Below, in pieces: positions 9,370 through 18,377 of a stretch of 46,875 nucleotides of DNA (its first letter is position 1; each line of letters opens with the position of its first letter). The DNA is from Candidatus Aminicenantota bacterium (lineage in GTDB: Bacteria > Acidobacteriota > Aminicenantia > Aminicenantales > Aminicenantaceae): NCBI GenBank assembly GCA_011049545.1, contig DRHQ01000051.1, positions 1 to 46,875 of the forward strand, given 5' to 3'. Made by a program: the position numbers and the translations under genes. The notes beneath the pieces were generated by a model. It was not told the origin of the DNA and did no database searches. It worked only from the letters and a program-made list of their open reading frames with translations.

Positions 9370-9593
9370 CAAACCAACCTTCCTGGCTGAAAGACCTCCA
9401 CCTCCTCATATTGTCCAACAAGAACCTCTGATGGCAGCTGAAGAGAGAATGGAATACTTATGAAAGCAGAATTTCTGTGACTTAGAGGGGGAGGTTTATT
9501 CTGTTTTAGCCCAATTCCAATATTTTCACTAAGATTCTATTTTTTCTAATGATGTTTTCTTTGACTGAATAGGTTCATTTTTATATTATCAGC
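9370..9593. mobile_element. 224-bp direct repeat, left copy (probable insertion-element remnant)
   Basis: This copy and the one at 11487-11710 have equal length, the same orientation and about 13 mismatches. The first 90 bases can be read in one frame in both copies as a protein tail ending V-Q-Q-E, then M-A-A-E-E-R-M-E-Y-L and a stop. The last 110 bases, which are non-coding, are almost identical. This fits the 3' end of a lost gene, perhaps a transposase, plus its flank. The family is not recognised. Confidence 0.7.
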
Positions 9594-9637
9594 AATTCAT
9601 CATAACTGTTACTTAGAGAGGATTTAATCCCGATAAA

Positions 9638-9677
9638 ACCGGAAATTTTCACGTTGCTAAGAACCGGAAGTTTTTAC
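9638..9677. repeat. Tandem ACCGGAA-type motifs, possible transposon end
   Basis: ACCGGAAATTTTCAC (9638-9652) is followed 25 bases later by ACCGGAAGTTTTTAC (9663-9677). Repeated subterminal motifs of this kind occur at insertion-sequence ends such as IS21-like elements. No transposase gene is present, so this would be a relic. The right-hand 224-bp copy lacks these motifs. Confidence 0.35.
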
Positions 9678-9683
9678 TTTGCC

Positions 9684-9715
9684 TTGACACATCTAAACTT
9701 TTTTTTAACTATAAT
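9684..9715 (+). promoter_or_regulatory. Possible promoter, TTGACA with TATAAT at 20-base spacing
   Basis: TTGACA (9684-9689) and TATAAT (9710-9715) are both consensus, but the spacer of 20 bases is longer than usual. The sequence adjoins the element-end-like motifs, so transcription of the following gene may have been captured from an insertion element. Confidence 0.35.
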
Positions 9716-9780
9716 TTTTTCATTTGGTATAAGGCATTTAGAATTCCAAATGACTCACCCTATGCTAAAGGAGGAACCAA

Positions 9781-9837
9781 ATGGAAACGAAAGACTTAGA
9801 TTTCTACTTTTTTAGGAGGAAAGCGTATGAGATATGA
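9781..9837 (+). CDS. Possible 18-residue leader peptide overlapping the GGT start
   Basis: An ATG at 9781 is preceded by AAAGGAGGAACCAA, a stronger ribosome binding site than many full genes here have. The frame encodes 18 residues and stops with TGA at 9835-9837, overlapping the ATG of the next gene (9827). Its consecutive AGG AGG codons are also the Shine-Dalgarno sequence of the next gene. This layout suits translational coupling or an attenuating leader. No amino-acid bias for a particular regulatory signal is obvious. Confidence 0.4.
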   Translation: METKDLDFYFFRRKAYEI

Positions 9838-11416
9838 TCGAAGGACTTTTTTCAGAAAGACATTGGTAGGTGCATCGGCTCCGGGTGCTTGCTACTTAGG
9901 GTTGTTGAAGTCAAACACCCTAGGCAAACCTGTTCAACTGCAAGGCCCCGGCATCACCACTGATGAAGAGCGGAAGAAGCTCATCTATGAAGCACATTTC
10001 GGCCGGAAGACCCCAGCCGCGAGCAAGAGAGGAATGGTTATCTGTTCTCATCCACTGGCCACCCGGGAAGCGATGAAGGTGCTGAAACGAGGGGGAAACG
10101 CCTGTGATGCAAGCCTTTGTGCTGCTATCACGCAGGCCGTAATCGAACCTCACATGTCCGGAATTACGGGCATGTTCGACATGCTCTACTACCATGCTGC
10201 CTCAGCAAAGTCCACCTATGTCAACGCAAACTGGAACACCCCGCTGGAGCCTCTTCCAAACATTACTCCTGCCGATATAAGTACAGGACGTGCACAAGGA
10301 GTGCCTGGCTGGTGGGCTGGCTTTGAAGAAGCCCATAAGCGTTATGGAAGCAAGTCGATAAAGGAGATAATGGAACCAGCCATCCGTTATGCACGGGATG
10401 GCTTTGAGGTTCATCCCTTTCTCTGGGGGGCGATTTTTGCCCAGATCCATCGTATTGGAATGACAGAGGAGGGCCGAGAGATCTTCATGCCTCAGAACGT
10501 CTTATCCAGGCCTTGGGAAAAGCTTTATCAGAAGAGGCAAGCCGACACTCTCGAGCGTCTTTCCGAGGAAGGAAGCGATTTCTACTATCGAGGCGAGTTT
10601 GCTGAAGACTTCTGCAAGGTGATACAGGAAGCAGGAGGCGCTATCACTCGCAAAGACATGGAGGCCTATCAGGCTCTTTGGATGGAACCTCAGTGGGAAA
10701 CATACAGGGAATACAACGTTGCCACTGCATCTACCCCTTTAGTTAAGGCACTTAAAAGGGTGGAACAACTGGACTTGGAGAAACTCGGACCACCTACCGA
10801 TTCATCTGAAACTCTTTACCAAATGGTACGCATCACCACAGCTTTATATGGAACCTGGCTCCACCCCGGAACGTGCCATATTTCAGCTATTGATGAGGAT
10901 GGCAACATCGCGGGCCTCATGCATTCAAGCAACGCATCCGCGTGGGGTAACGGACTTTTCGTAAGAGGCGCTTCAATCTGTGCGGGAGGCGGGTTCCTTC
11001 TCTCTAAACCTAAACCTAAGCCGGGACAACGAGGAGACCTATGGAGAAGTCCCTCAAACATCATCTTCAAGGATAAAAAACCTGTGCTCGTTTCCGGCTC
11101 GCCCAGCCTCAGCCTGCTTCATAACATAATCCAGAACACGACGAATATCCTTGACTTTGACATCCCGATTGAGGAATCAGTCAACCGGCCACGGTTTGGT
11201 GGATGGTCGCCCACAATTCAAGGAGCTAACATTATTGAAGCTGATCTAAGCGAGAGAGTAAGAAAGAAAGCAGAGGAGAAGGGACTGCGTTTCGACGTAG
11301 TAAATCCTTGGAACGTCTACCACGGTGCCTTTGAAGGCATTTACATCGAACCTGAAACTGGTCTCATGAGAGCACGTGGAGATCCCCGCAGATGCAGCAA
11401 AGCAGAGGGGCTTTGA
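9827..11416 (+). CDS. Gamma-glutamyltransferase family protein with Tat-like signal (GGT-1)
   Basis: The 529-aa protein is an Ntn-hydrolase of the gamma-glutamyltransferase family, which removes or transfers gamma-glutamyl groups and usually matures by self-cleavage. The N-terminus carries DRRTFFRK followed by a hydrophobic stretch, close to a twin-arginine signal. The N-terminal GGT block MKVLKRGGNACDAS is clear. The predicted nucleophile is Thr349 in T-C-H-I-S-A-I-D, which aligns with the T-T-H-x-S-V-V-D motif of known enzymes. It is followed by DEDGN and, later, SGSPSLSLLHN at the oxyanion region. AGGAGG before ATG 9827 supports the start. The family also includes acylases, so the donor could be another amide. 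The gene is bracketed by two 224-bp direct repeats, suggesting it arrived or was rearranged with a mobile element. Confidence 0.88.
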   Translation: MRYDRRTFFRKTLVGASAPGACYLGLLKSNTLGKPVQLQGPGITTDEERKKLIYEAHFGRKTPAASKRGMVICSHPLATREAMKVLKRGGNACDASLCAAITQAVIEPHMSGITGMFDMLYYHAASAKSTYVNANWNTPLEPLPNITPADISTGRAQGVPGWWAGFEEAHKRYGSKSIKEIMEPAIRYARDGFEVHPFLWGAIFAQIHRIGMTEEGREIFMPQNVLSRPWEKLYQKRQADTLERLSEEGSDFYYRGEFAEDFCKVIQEAGGAITRKDMEAYQALWMEPQWETYREYNVATASTPLVKALKRVEQLDLEKLGPPTDSSETLYQMVRITTALYGTWLHPGTCHISAIDEDGNIAGLMHSSNASAWGNGLFVRGASICAGGGFLLSKPKPKPGQRGDLWRSPSNIIFKDKKPVLVSGSPSLSLLHNIIQNTTNILDFDIPIEESVNRPRFGGWSPTIQGANIIEADLSERVRKKAEEKGLRFDVVNPWNVYHGAFEGIYIEPETGLMRARGDPRRCSKAEGL

Positions 11417-11962
11417 TGTATTGATCTTCTGTAACTCGAAGATTCTACAGATTTTCTTATACCTCTATTAGAGGTTAGATCCACCTCAAACTGACCTTCC
11501 TGGCTGAAAGATCTCCACCTTCTCATCTTGTCCAACAGGAACTTTTGATGGCAGCTGAGGAGAGAATGGAATACCTATGAAAGCAGAATTTCTGTGACTT
11601 AGAGGGCGAGGTTTATTCTGTTTTAGCCCGATTCCAATATTTTCACTAAGATTCTATTTTTTCTAATGATGTTTTCTTTGACTGAATAGGTTCATTTTTA
11701 TATTATCAGCGATAGCTGAAACAGGAGGACGGAAATTGAACAAAATTGGAGTAAAATCAGAACAAGTCCAAAAACCAAATTTCTATGTTTAGAGAGAATC
11801 ATGGAAAATGGCGAGAGATTCGTACCGAGTCCAAAAGCAAATTCTTATGATTATATGTACATTATACCATGATGTGTTTGAAAAAACGGTCCTCTTTGAT
11901 TTTATGTAAACAGGACATGTTTCGAGACATAAATAGAGCTAATGATATTTAAGGAGGTTACG
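11417..11962. other. Intergenic region with hairpin and right-hand repeat
   Basis: After the GGT-1 stop there is a small perfect hairpin (ACCTCT-ATT-AGAGGT, 11461-11475) without a T-run. The right copy of the 224-bp repeat follows (11487-11710), then about 250 bases of AT-rich sequence with no gene before the VPS10-type gene. Confidence 0.55.
11487..11710. mobile_element. 224-bp direct repeat, right copy (probable insertion-element remnant)
   Basis: This is the counterpart of 9370-9593. The same protein tail (M-A-A-E-E-R-M-E-Y-L then stop) can be read. The copies diverge immediately after TATTATCAGC, so the right border is sharp. Confidence 0.7.
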
Positions 11963-14900
11963 ATGTGTAAAACAAAATATTTTAGGCTTCTTTTACTAAT
12001 AAGCTGCATTATTTCCATAGTATTCGTAAGTTCTCAATTAATGTACGGTCAGAACTATAAGAAGCTGTTAAAATCGACAGCAAATAATCTAAGTTGGCGC
12101 AGCATAGGTCCAGCTGTTGATGGAGGTCGGGTAGATGATCTTGCTGTTGTGGAGAATAATCCTCATGTAATTTATTGTGGAACTGCTTCTGGCGGACTCT
12201 GGAAAACAACTAACAACATGGTGACCTGGGAACCCATATTTGATAAGCAATCAACCAGTTCTATTGGAGATGTTACTGTTGCACCTTCAAATCCAGAAAT
12301 TGTCTGGGTTGGCACAGGTGAAGCAAATAGCAGGAATAGTTCTTCCTGGGGTAATGGAGTATTTAAAAGCCAAGATGGCGGTAAAACATGGTTACACATG
12401 GGGCTTGAGGAAACACACCATATAGGCCGTGTAATTATCGAACAATTCGATCCGAATATTGTTTATGTTGCAGCTGCAGGGAAGCTGTGGGGACCTAACC
12501 GGGAGAGGGGATTATTTAAGACAACTGATGGAGGTGAGACCTGGACCAATATTCTTTTTGTTGATGTGGACACTGGCTGCATAGATGTAGCGATTGATCC
12601 GTCAAGCAACAATATCCTTTATGCTGCCATGTATCAGCGCAGAAGGAGAGGATGGGGATTCATTGGAGGAGGACCAGGAAGTGGCCTTTATAAGACAATC
12701 AATGCAGGAAAAACATGGACTAAGCTAACAAAGGATCTTCCTGAGGGGGATACTGGCAGGATTGGAATCGCTATTTATCGAAGAGACCCTAATGTCGTGT
12801 ATGCCTTAGTTGAAAATAAGAATGGCGGCGTTTTTCGGTCTGAAGATAAAGGAGACACCTGGGTAAAGATGAGCAGCACAAATCCAAGACCTATGTATTA
12901 TAGTCAGATAAGAATTGATCCAAATAATGATCAACGGATATGGGTCCTTGGTTATGATATGAATGTCTCTTTTGATGGGGGCAGAACATTTAAAACAGAT
13001 GTCGTAACACGGATTCATTGCGATTTTCACGCACTTTGGATCAATCCAGCGAATTCAAATCATATGATTACTGGTTCAGATGGAGGAGTACATACCTCTT
13101 ATGATCGAGGAAAAAATTGGGAAACTATCGACAACCTTCCCATCGGCCAGTTTTACGAAATTGGATATGATTTGCGAAAGCCTTACTATATATATGGGGG
13201 ATTACAAGATAACTGGAGCTGGAAAGGGCCATCAGCAACAAGACATGCTGTATGGGAATTACCGGAAAGAGGTATTATGAACGCCGATTGGATCAGAGTT
13301 GGAGGCGGGGATGGTTTCTATAATCAAGTCGATCCCAAGAACCAAAACATCTTATACGTAGAAAGTCAAAATGGAAATTTGAGGAGGAAAAATCTATTTA
13401 CCGATGAATCGAAATCTATTAAACCTGAGCCTGAGGACGATACCGAAACCTACCGTTTTAACTGGAATTCTCCCGTTTTGATTTCACCTCATAATTCCAA
13501 AACCATATATTTGGGAGGGAATAAGCTTTTTAAATCTATTGATCAGGGTGATACTTGGACTGCGAGCTCAGATCTGAGTTCCCAACTGGATAAAGATAAG
13601 CTTCAGATCATGGGCATGTTAGTTGATGAAAATACTTTATCCAAGAATGATGGTATTTACTCCTATGGCACCATTACTGCCGTTGCAGAATCACCGGTTA
13701 AGGCAGGTATTCTTTGGGTGGGGACAGATGATGGCAAGGTTCAGGTCTCAAAAGATGGAGGGAAAGAATGGACGAATCTGATCGGTAAAATTAAAGGTGT
13801 ACCAAAATTAACCTACGTCAGCAGGATAGTTGCTTCTCATTTTGTGGAAAGCAGGGCCTACATAACTTTCGATGGACACCGTAACAGCGACTTTAAAGCC
13901 TATGTATATGTGACTGAAAATCTTGGTAAAACTTGGAAATCTATAGCAAACAACCTTCCCCAAGGCGGCACCGTTAATGTAATCAGAGAACACCCCAGGA
14001 ATCAAAAGCTATTATTTGTGGGAACAGAACGTGGCGCGTATTTTTCAATAGATAGAGGAGAGAACTGGATCAAATTTGAAGGGAATTTTCCGATTGTGCC
14101 GGTTGATGATATTGCAATACATCCAAGAGAAAACGATCTGATTTTTGGCACCCATGGCAGGAGTATATATGTTTTGGATGATATTACCTGCCTTGAACAA
14201 TTGAATAAAGGAATACTGGATTCAGAGATTTACCTTTTCAAGATACGTCCCGCAGAAAGGTTTCAGATATATAACCACAGAGGTTTTTCTGACCATAGAG
14301 AGTTCACGGCTCCCAATCCTCTTTTCGGAGCAATTATCACTTATTATCTTAAGAGTAAATTAGATAAAGAAGAGAAGGTTGTGATAACAATTCTTGACAA
14401 TAAGGGGAACAAGATAAATAAGATTGAAGGAACTAAACAACCAGGTTTTAACAGGGTCAACTGGGATTTGCGGTATGAACGGATTAGTTCTGATGAAGAA
14501 GATAGCTACTATGCTCCTGCCAGCCCTTTTGTTGTGCCAGGAGAATATACCGTAAAACTGACAGTCCAGGGGAAAAGCATGGAAGTACAAGTTGTTGTTG
14601 AAATGGATCCCAGAATAAAAGTTTCAAATACTGATTTAATAGCACAAAAGGATGCAGCTCTTAGATTAAGTGAATTGTATTCTAAAGGAACTAAAATCAA
14701 TCAACAAAACCAAAATCTACAGGATCAAATAAAAAACTTAAAGGGATTTTTAAAAAAGCTTAAAAATCTGGATGGATCAATACTAAAGGATATAAATTCT
14801 TTTGAAGAGAAGTTGAAAAAAATTCAGATCAAACTCATGGGCACCAAAGGCAGTTGGGGTAGAACTGTAATGAGAGATATCAGCGGATTGTTGCGTAATA

Positions 14901-15076
14901 TAAATGGCTACTCTTCTGCACCGACTGATTATCAGATGGGCAAAATTGAAAAATTATCCGGTAAGCTCGAGAAAAACTTAACAGAAATGGCTGGTTTACT
15001 CAATACCGAATTGCCAAAATTAAATAAGAAAATTGAGGGACTAAATATTCCTTTTTTGAATCCAAGAAAATATTAA
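11963..15076 (+). CDS. Exported VPS10/sortilin-type Asp-box beta-propeller protein
   Basis: The protein has 1037 residues from ATG 11963. That start is chosen because AAGGAGG lies six bases upstream, inside the extension that begins at 11942. A signal peptide (MCKTKYFRLLLL onward, ending near MYGQ) points to export. At least ten Asp-box repeats (S-x-D-x-G-x-T-W type) can be counted, such as SQDGGKTW, TTDGGETW, SEDKGDTW, SFDGGRTF, SIDQGDTW, SKDGGKEW and SIDRGENW. These are arranged as in sortilin/VPS10 or BNR glycosidase-like propellers. Residues from about 880 on form a Lys- and Leu-rich region likely to be coiled coil. Bacterial members are often called glycosyl hydrolases, but no catalytic set is clear, and a binding or scaffold role at the surface is equally likely. 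It stands alone. Confidence 0.87.
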   Translation: MCKTKYFRLLLLISCIISIVFVSSQLMYGQNYKKLLKSTANNLSWRSIGPAVDGGRVDDLAVVENNPHVIYCGTASGGLWKTTNNMVTWEPIFDKQSTSSIGDVTVAPSNPEIVWVGTGEANSRNSSSWGNGVFKSQDGGKTWLHMGLEETHHIGRVIIEQFDPNIVYVAAAGKLWGPNRERGLFKTTDGGETWTNILFVDVDTGCIDVAIDPSSNNILYAAMYQRRRRGWGFIGGGPGSGLYKTINAGKTWTKLTKDLPEGDTGRIGIAIYRRDPNVVYALVENKNGGVFRSEDKGDTWVKMSSTNPRPMYYSQIRIDPNNDQRIWVLGYDMNVSFDGGRTFKTDVVTRIHCDFHALWINPANSNHMITGSDGGVHTSYDRGKNWETIDNLPIGQFYEIGYDLRKPYYIYGGLQDNWSWKGPSATRHAVWELPERGIMNADWIRVGGGDGFYNQVDPKNQNILYVESQNGNLRRKNLFTDESKSIKPEPEDDTETYRFNWNSPVLISPHNSKTIYLGGNKLFKSIDQGDTWTASSDLSSQLDKDKLQIMGMLVDENTLSKNDGIYSYGTITAVAESPVKAGILWVGTDDGKVQVSKDGGKEWTNLIGKIKGVPKLTYVSRIVASHFVESRAYITFDGHRNSDFKAYVYVTENLGKTWKSIANNLPQGGTVNVIREHPRNQKLLFVGTERGAYFSIDRGENWIKFEGNFPIVPVDDIAIHPRENDLIFGTHGRSIYVLDDITCLEQLNKGILDSEIYLFKIRPAERFQIYNHRGFSDHREFTAPNPLFGAIITYYLKSKLDKEEKVVITILDNKGNKINKIEGTKQPGFNRVNWDLRYERISSDEEDSYYAPASPFVVPGEYTVKLTVQGKSMEVQVVVEMDPRIKVSNTDLIAQKDAALRLSELYSKGTKINQQNQNLQDQIKNLKGFLKKLKNLDGSILKDINSFEEKLKKIQIKLMGTKGSWGRTVMRDISGLLRNINGYSSAPTDYQMGKIEKLSGKLEKNLTEMAGLLNTELPKLNKKIEGLNIPFLNPRKY

Positions 15077-15407
15077 ATAATCAATAAATATACGTTTTTC
15101 GACATTCAAGGGCATTAGCCAGGTCTTCGAAGGCATGCTTTGATTAATCTTGAATTATACTCCCTCCACCATATAAGGAAAGATTGAAATATAAGAATCT
15201 CCTTTTTGTGCTCGTCACAAATCCTTCGCAATTTTCCGCGATTTCCATCGACTGACGCCCTAAAACAGAAATATCACACATCTCGGGAGGCACCAGAATT
15301 CTAATTGCGTCAAAAACAGACACTAACGAAACAGCAGCTTTCCGTTGAGACTATTATCCAAGAAGATCCTGGAATTAATGTTCTGACCGAACGCAAATCG
15401 TCAGATC
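15077..15407. other. Intergenic region with dispersed repeat
   Basis: The gap separates convergent genes. It contains copy 2 of the 100-bp repeat (15186-15284) and otherwise unremarkable sequence up to the border of duplicated module B. No gene or clear terminator is seen. Confidence 0.5.
15186..15284. repeat. Dispersed 100-bp repeat, copy 2
   Basis: This matches 7272-7371 in the same orientation and lies about 120 bases outside duplicated module B. Copy 1 lies 1.6 kb beyond module A on the other side, so the repeat is not part of the module duplication. Confidence 0.7.
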
Positions 15408-15450
15408 GGAGAACCGATCCACAGCGATAGGCAAAGCTCGATCCTTTTCA

Positions 15451-16554
15451 TCAAGCTCCCCAGACGCGCTCATAGACTCGCAGCCAGTTGCCACCAAGCA
15501 CCTTGTCTAGCTCGGAAGCACTCCAACCCCGTCCCTTGAGACCGCGAATCAGATTCGGAAGCTGAGAGATGTCTTCAAAATCCTTGACCGGCAGTATCTC
15601 GCCAGGACCTGACGCGTCAGGAGGAAAGGTAACTGAGATCCACGGTTTTTCATCAGATTGCTGTCCCCAGATGAAGTCGGGTCCCACTGCAACATGGTCG
15701 ACGCCAACCAGTTTCTTGAAGTAATCATAGTGGTCCAGATGCATATCGAGCGTGGCTTGAGCGATCTTGGCGCCTTTAGGCGGGATTGTTGTAGCGTCGA
15801 GATTGTGGAAGTCACTAATCGTGCTAATACCAATTACTCCACCGGTCTTGGCAATCGCCACAGCGAGCCGATCAGAGATGTTGCGGGGATTAGCACAGAG
15901 GGCGGCCGGATTGGTGTGAGTGTTTACCACGGGCACGCCTTTTGACATGGCAATGGCGTCAAAGCTTGTCTGCTCTGCAGTATGTCCGCCAATGTCAAGG
16001 ATGATGTTTAACCGGTGGATCTCCTCGACCAGACGTCTGCCAGCCCGGGTGAGTGGTACCTTATGATCCATACAGCCGCCGCCGAAAAGATTGTTAAGGT
16101 TGTAACAGATACCCTGGATGCGCAGGCCCAGTTGATATAATGCGCGCAGATGATAGGTTAGCGTAAGATATGAGTTGGATTTGTGCATGCTGTCACTTAT
16201 ATCGTTGGCATCCTGCCTACCTAGAATCAAGGCGATCTTGCCACTATCCTTGGCGTCGCGGATATCCCGTACGGTGGTTGTGATCGTAACATCCTTGGGG
16301 TTTCTGGCCACTAAATCATGCGCCTGGCCATAGCTCTCGATTTTTATGCTCAGGCTCTTGTGCACGCAGTGAGCCCCGCCTTTGCGCATGAGACCCAAAA
16401 AGGCCTTATTGAGCTTGGAAGCCTCAAGCCCGTTGACGATTATGCCAGGAGAAGAGCTTTTGCTTTCTGCTTTTGCCCTCCGGGGAACGGAATTCAGAAA
16501 GGCTGCGCTTGCTCCTGTGGCAGCCACAGATTTTAAAAATGATCGACGATCCAT
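15451..16554 (-). CDS. Tat-exported M19 family protein with altered metal site, copy B
   Basis: This 367-aa paralogue of the gene at 2427 has an identical Tat signal (first 35 residues). It also lacks the H-x-D pair (here N-G-L-E-A at 41-45) and has Gln where the bridging Glu should be (G-R-Q-D-A-N). His in DIGGHT and VVNTHTN, Arg in NPRNISD and Asp in GPDFIWG are kept. Compared with copy A, the region between residues 40 and 85 is strongly changed, while the rest is close. Two separately evolving copies with the same losses argue against random decay. A different substrate or a mononuclear site is possible. The gene follows DUF885 copy B by 35 bases. Confidence 0.85.
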   Translation of the reverse strand: MDRRSFLKSVAATGASAAFLNSVPRRAKAESKSSSPGIIVNGLEASKLNKAFLGLMRKGGAHCVHKSLSIKIESYGQAHDLVARNPKDVTITTTVRDIRDAKDSGKIALILGRQDANDISDSMHKSNSYLTLTYHLRALYQLGLRIQGICYNLNNLFGGGCMDHKVPLTRAGRRLVEEIHRLNIILDIGGHTAEQTSFDAIAMSKGVPVVNTHTNPAALCANPRNISDRLAVAIAKTGGVIGISTISDFHNLDATTIPPKGAKIAQATLDMHLDHYDYFKKLVGVDHVAVGPDFIWGQQSDEKPWISVTFPPDASGPGEILPVKDFEDISQLPNLIRGLKGRGWSASELDKVLGGNWLRVYERVWGA

Positions 16555-16589
16555 TCTTTACCTCCTTCTAAATTATTTTAAGGAAAAGT

Positions 16590-18377
16590 TTATTCTCTAG
16601 CACTGTTAAGTTCTTTTTCTATAAACCAGTCAAGGTGCTTCTCCAGGATGTTAAGGGGCATTGCGCCGCTTCCGAGGATAGCATCATGATATTTCCGGAC
16701 ATCGAATTTTTCGCCTAGTGCTTTTTCTGCCTTCTCACGTAACTCAAACATTTTCATGCACCCGAGCTTATACCCAAGAGCTTGTCCGGGATTTCGACAA
16801 TAGCGGAAGCTTTCTGAATGAATCTGAAGGTCGGAATATGTGGTATTTTCTTTCATGAATTTTACTGCCCGAGAGCGTCGCCATTTGAAATGATTCATTC
16901 CAGTATCAACCACAAGTCTAGCGGATTCGAAAATGTCTTCTAAATATAGTCCACAGCGAGAGTATGGATCTTGGTAGAGGCCCATTTCCAGTCCAAGCCA
17001 TGCAGCATATTCAGCCCATCCCTCACTAAAGGCAGTAAAATGGGTTTCCCGGCGGAAATCAGGAAGGTCTTCGTTTTCAGACTGCGAAGATCCATGAAAA
17101 TGATGGCCTGGAACCAATTCGTGATAGATGAGGCTTTCTGCCTCCAACTTTGATCTTTCTTCTGGTTTGGAGCCATTGTGGTAGTAAATCCCTCTCGGGT
17201 TAGATGCTGTTGGACTCTGGTAACCCCCCCATGTCGATGATGCCTCAAGCTCAGGGGCCAGTCTCTCGGTTCCGTAGGGGGCCTTCGGTTTCTTCAGGAA
17301 GTATAAATCTACCTTTTCATCCATTCCTTTTATATAGGAACGGAAATTTTCAGCGATCTCCTCCGCAGTCTTAGGAAAAAATCGAGGATCTGTTTGAAGG
17401 AAGTGTTTAAATTCGGCCAAGGTGCCTTCAAAGCCGACAGACTTTCGGATTTTCTCTACTTCTTCATACATTATTTTTATGTGCTTAAGTCCAGTTTCGT
17501 GTACTTCCTCGGCGGTGAGATCCATGTTTGTATTGATTTTAATTAAATAATCATAATATTCAAGGCCATCAGGATACTGCCAGAGTCCTACACGATCCGA
17601 AGCTTTCTGCGAATAATCACCTTTTATGAAATCCATAATATTCTTAAGAGCTGGATTGATCTCAACATCGATTACCTCTTGAAGCTTTAATTGGAAATCC
17701 TTCACTTCCGAGGCTTCGAACCCTTCCAATCTTCCGTCTTTTACAAAGAAAAGGCTTTGATTTCCCTCTTTAATGAATAAACTCCAAAAGGGAACGACAA
17801 TAGCTAATTCATCCTTTGGAAGGACGATGCCTTTCTCAAACTGTTCTTGCAGTCTATTCTGAATGTCATTTATAAAAACAGGATATTGTCTCAAGAGATT
17901 TAGATAGTGCTCGAGATCTACCTTTTCCTTGAACTGAAAGGTGGTATAGACTTGATGCATCCTAGAGGAGGGCGTGACAGGAAAATTGAGCCAGAAAAAT
18001 TTTAAGCCCTCTACAGTTTTTTTAGATTGCCATTTTAAAATTTCTAATGAAATCCACTCCTCATGGGACAATTCTTTAACATCTATCTGTTCTAGTTTTT
18101 CCAGCATTGATCGGGCATTATATGAGAGAGATTGAGCGTGTTCAAAAGAAACATCAGGTATTTTTTCTATTTTCAACCCGTATTTCAGCCTCAAATATAC
18201 AGACTCTTCTAACATGCGATTCCAGTATTCATCTCCCGCTTCTTTAAGGATCTTGGAGCTTCGAGATAGATCTGGCTCAGAAGCCTGATCTGTACCCTCC
18301 TTTTTGCAGGACAAGGCTGTAAAAACAAGAAAGATAGCCAGTACAATACAAAACCTGTATCTGCCTTTTAATTTCAT
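16590..18377 (-). CDS. DUF885 family lipoprotein, copy B, intact HExxxGH motif
   Basis: The 595-aa protein is the paralogue of the gene at 3575. GGAGGAACAGGA precedes the ATG at 18377. The signal peptide ends in A-L-S-C-K, so the mature protein should be lipid-anchored. Here the motif is complete: H-E-L-V-P-G-H-H, with His419 (codon 17121-17123), matching the usual DUF885 metal-binding pattern. Around residues 165-172 it lacks a few residues present in copy A, and near residue 530 the segment FRYCRNPGQALGY differs from LRYSVGSPGQALGY. This copy is the better candidate for an active enzyme of the pair. The family's reaction is not established. Confidence 0.88.
   Translation of the reverse strand: MKLKGRYRFCIVLAIFLVFTALSCKKEGTDQASEPDLSRSSKILKEAGDEYWNRMLEESVYLRLKYGLKIEKIPDVSFEHAQSLSYNARSMLEKLEQIDVKELSHEEWISLEILKWQSKKTVEGLKFFWLNFPVTPSSRMHQVYTTFQFKEKVDLEHYLNLLRQYPVFINDIQNRLQEQFEKGIVLPKDELAIVVPFWSLFIKEGNQSLFFVKDGRLEGFEASEVKDFQLKLQEVIDVEINPALKNIMDFIKGDYSQKASDRVGLWQYPDGLEYYDYLIKINTNMDLTAEEVHETGLKHIKIMYEEVEKIRKSVGFEGTLAEFKHFLQTDPRFFPKTAEEIAENFRSYIKGMDEKVDLYFLKKPKAPYGTERLAPELEASSTWGGYQSPTASNPRGIYYHNGSKPEERSKLEAESLIYHELVPGHHFHGSSQSENEDLPDFRRETHFTAFSEGWAEYAAWLGLEMGLYQDPYSRCGLYLEDIFESARLVVDTGMNHFKWRRSRAVKFMKENTTYSDLQIHSESFRYCRNPGQALGYKLGCMKMFELREKAEKALGEKFDVRKYHDAILGSGAMPLNILEKHLDWFIEKELNSARE

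Larger units (their letters stand above)
9316..9780. other. Intergenic region with mobile-element remnants
   Basis: After the deacylase stop codon comes a 224-bp repeat (9370-9593). It is followed by two copies of an ACCGGAA-type motif 25 bases apart and a promoter-like TTGACA. No intact gene is seen. Confidence 0.6.

Noticed and set aside
11942-11962. Upstream ATG for the VPS10-type protein
   Set aside because: AAGGAGG lies between it and the ATG at 11963, which also gives a better signal peptide.
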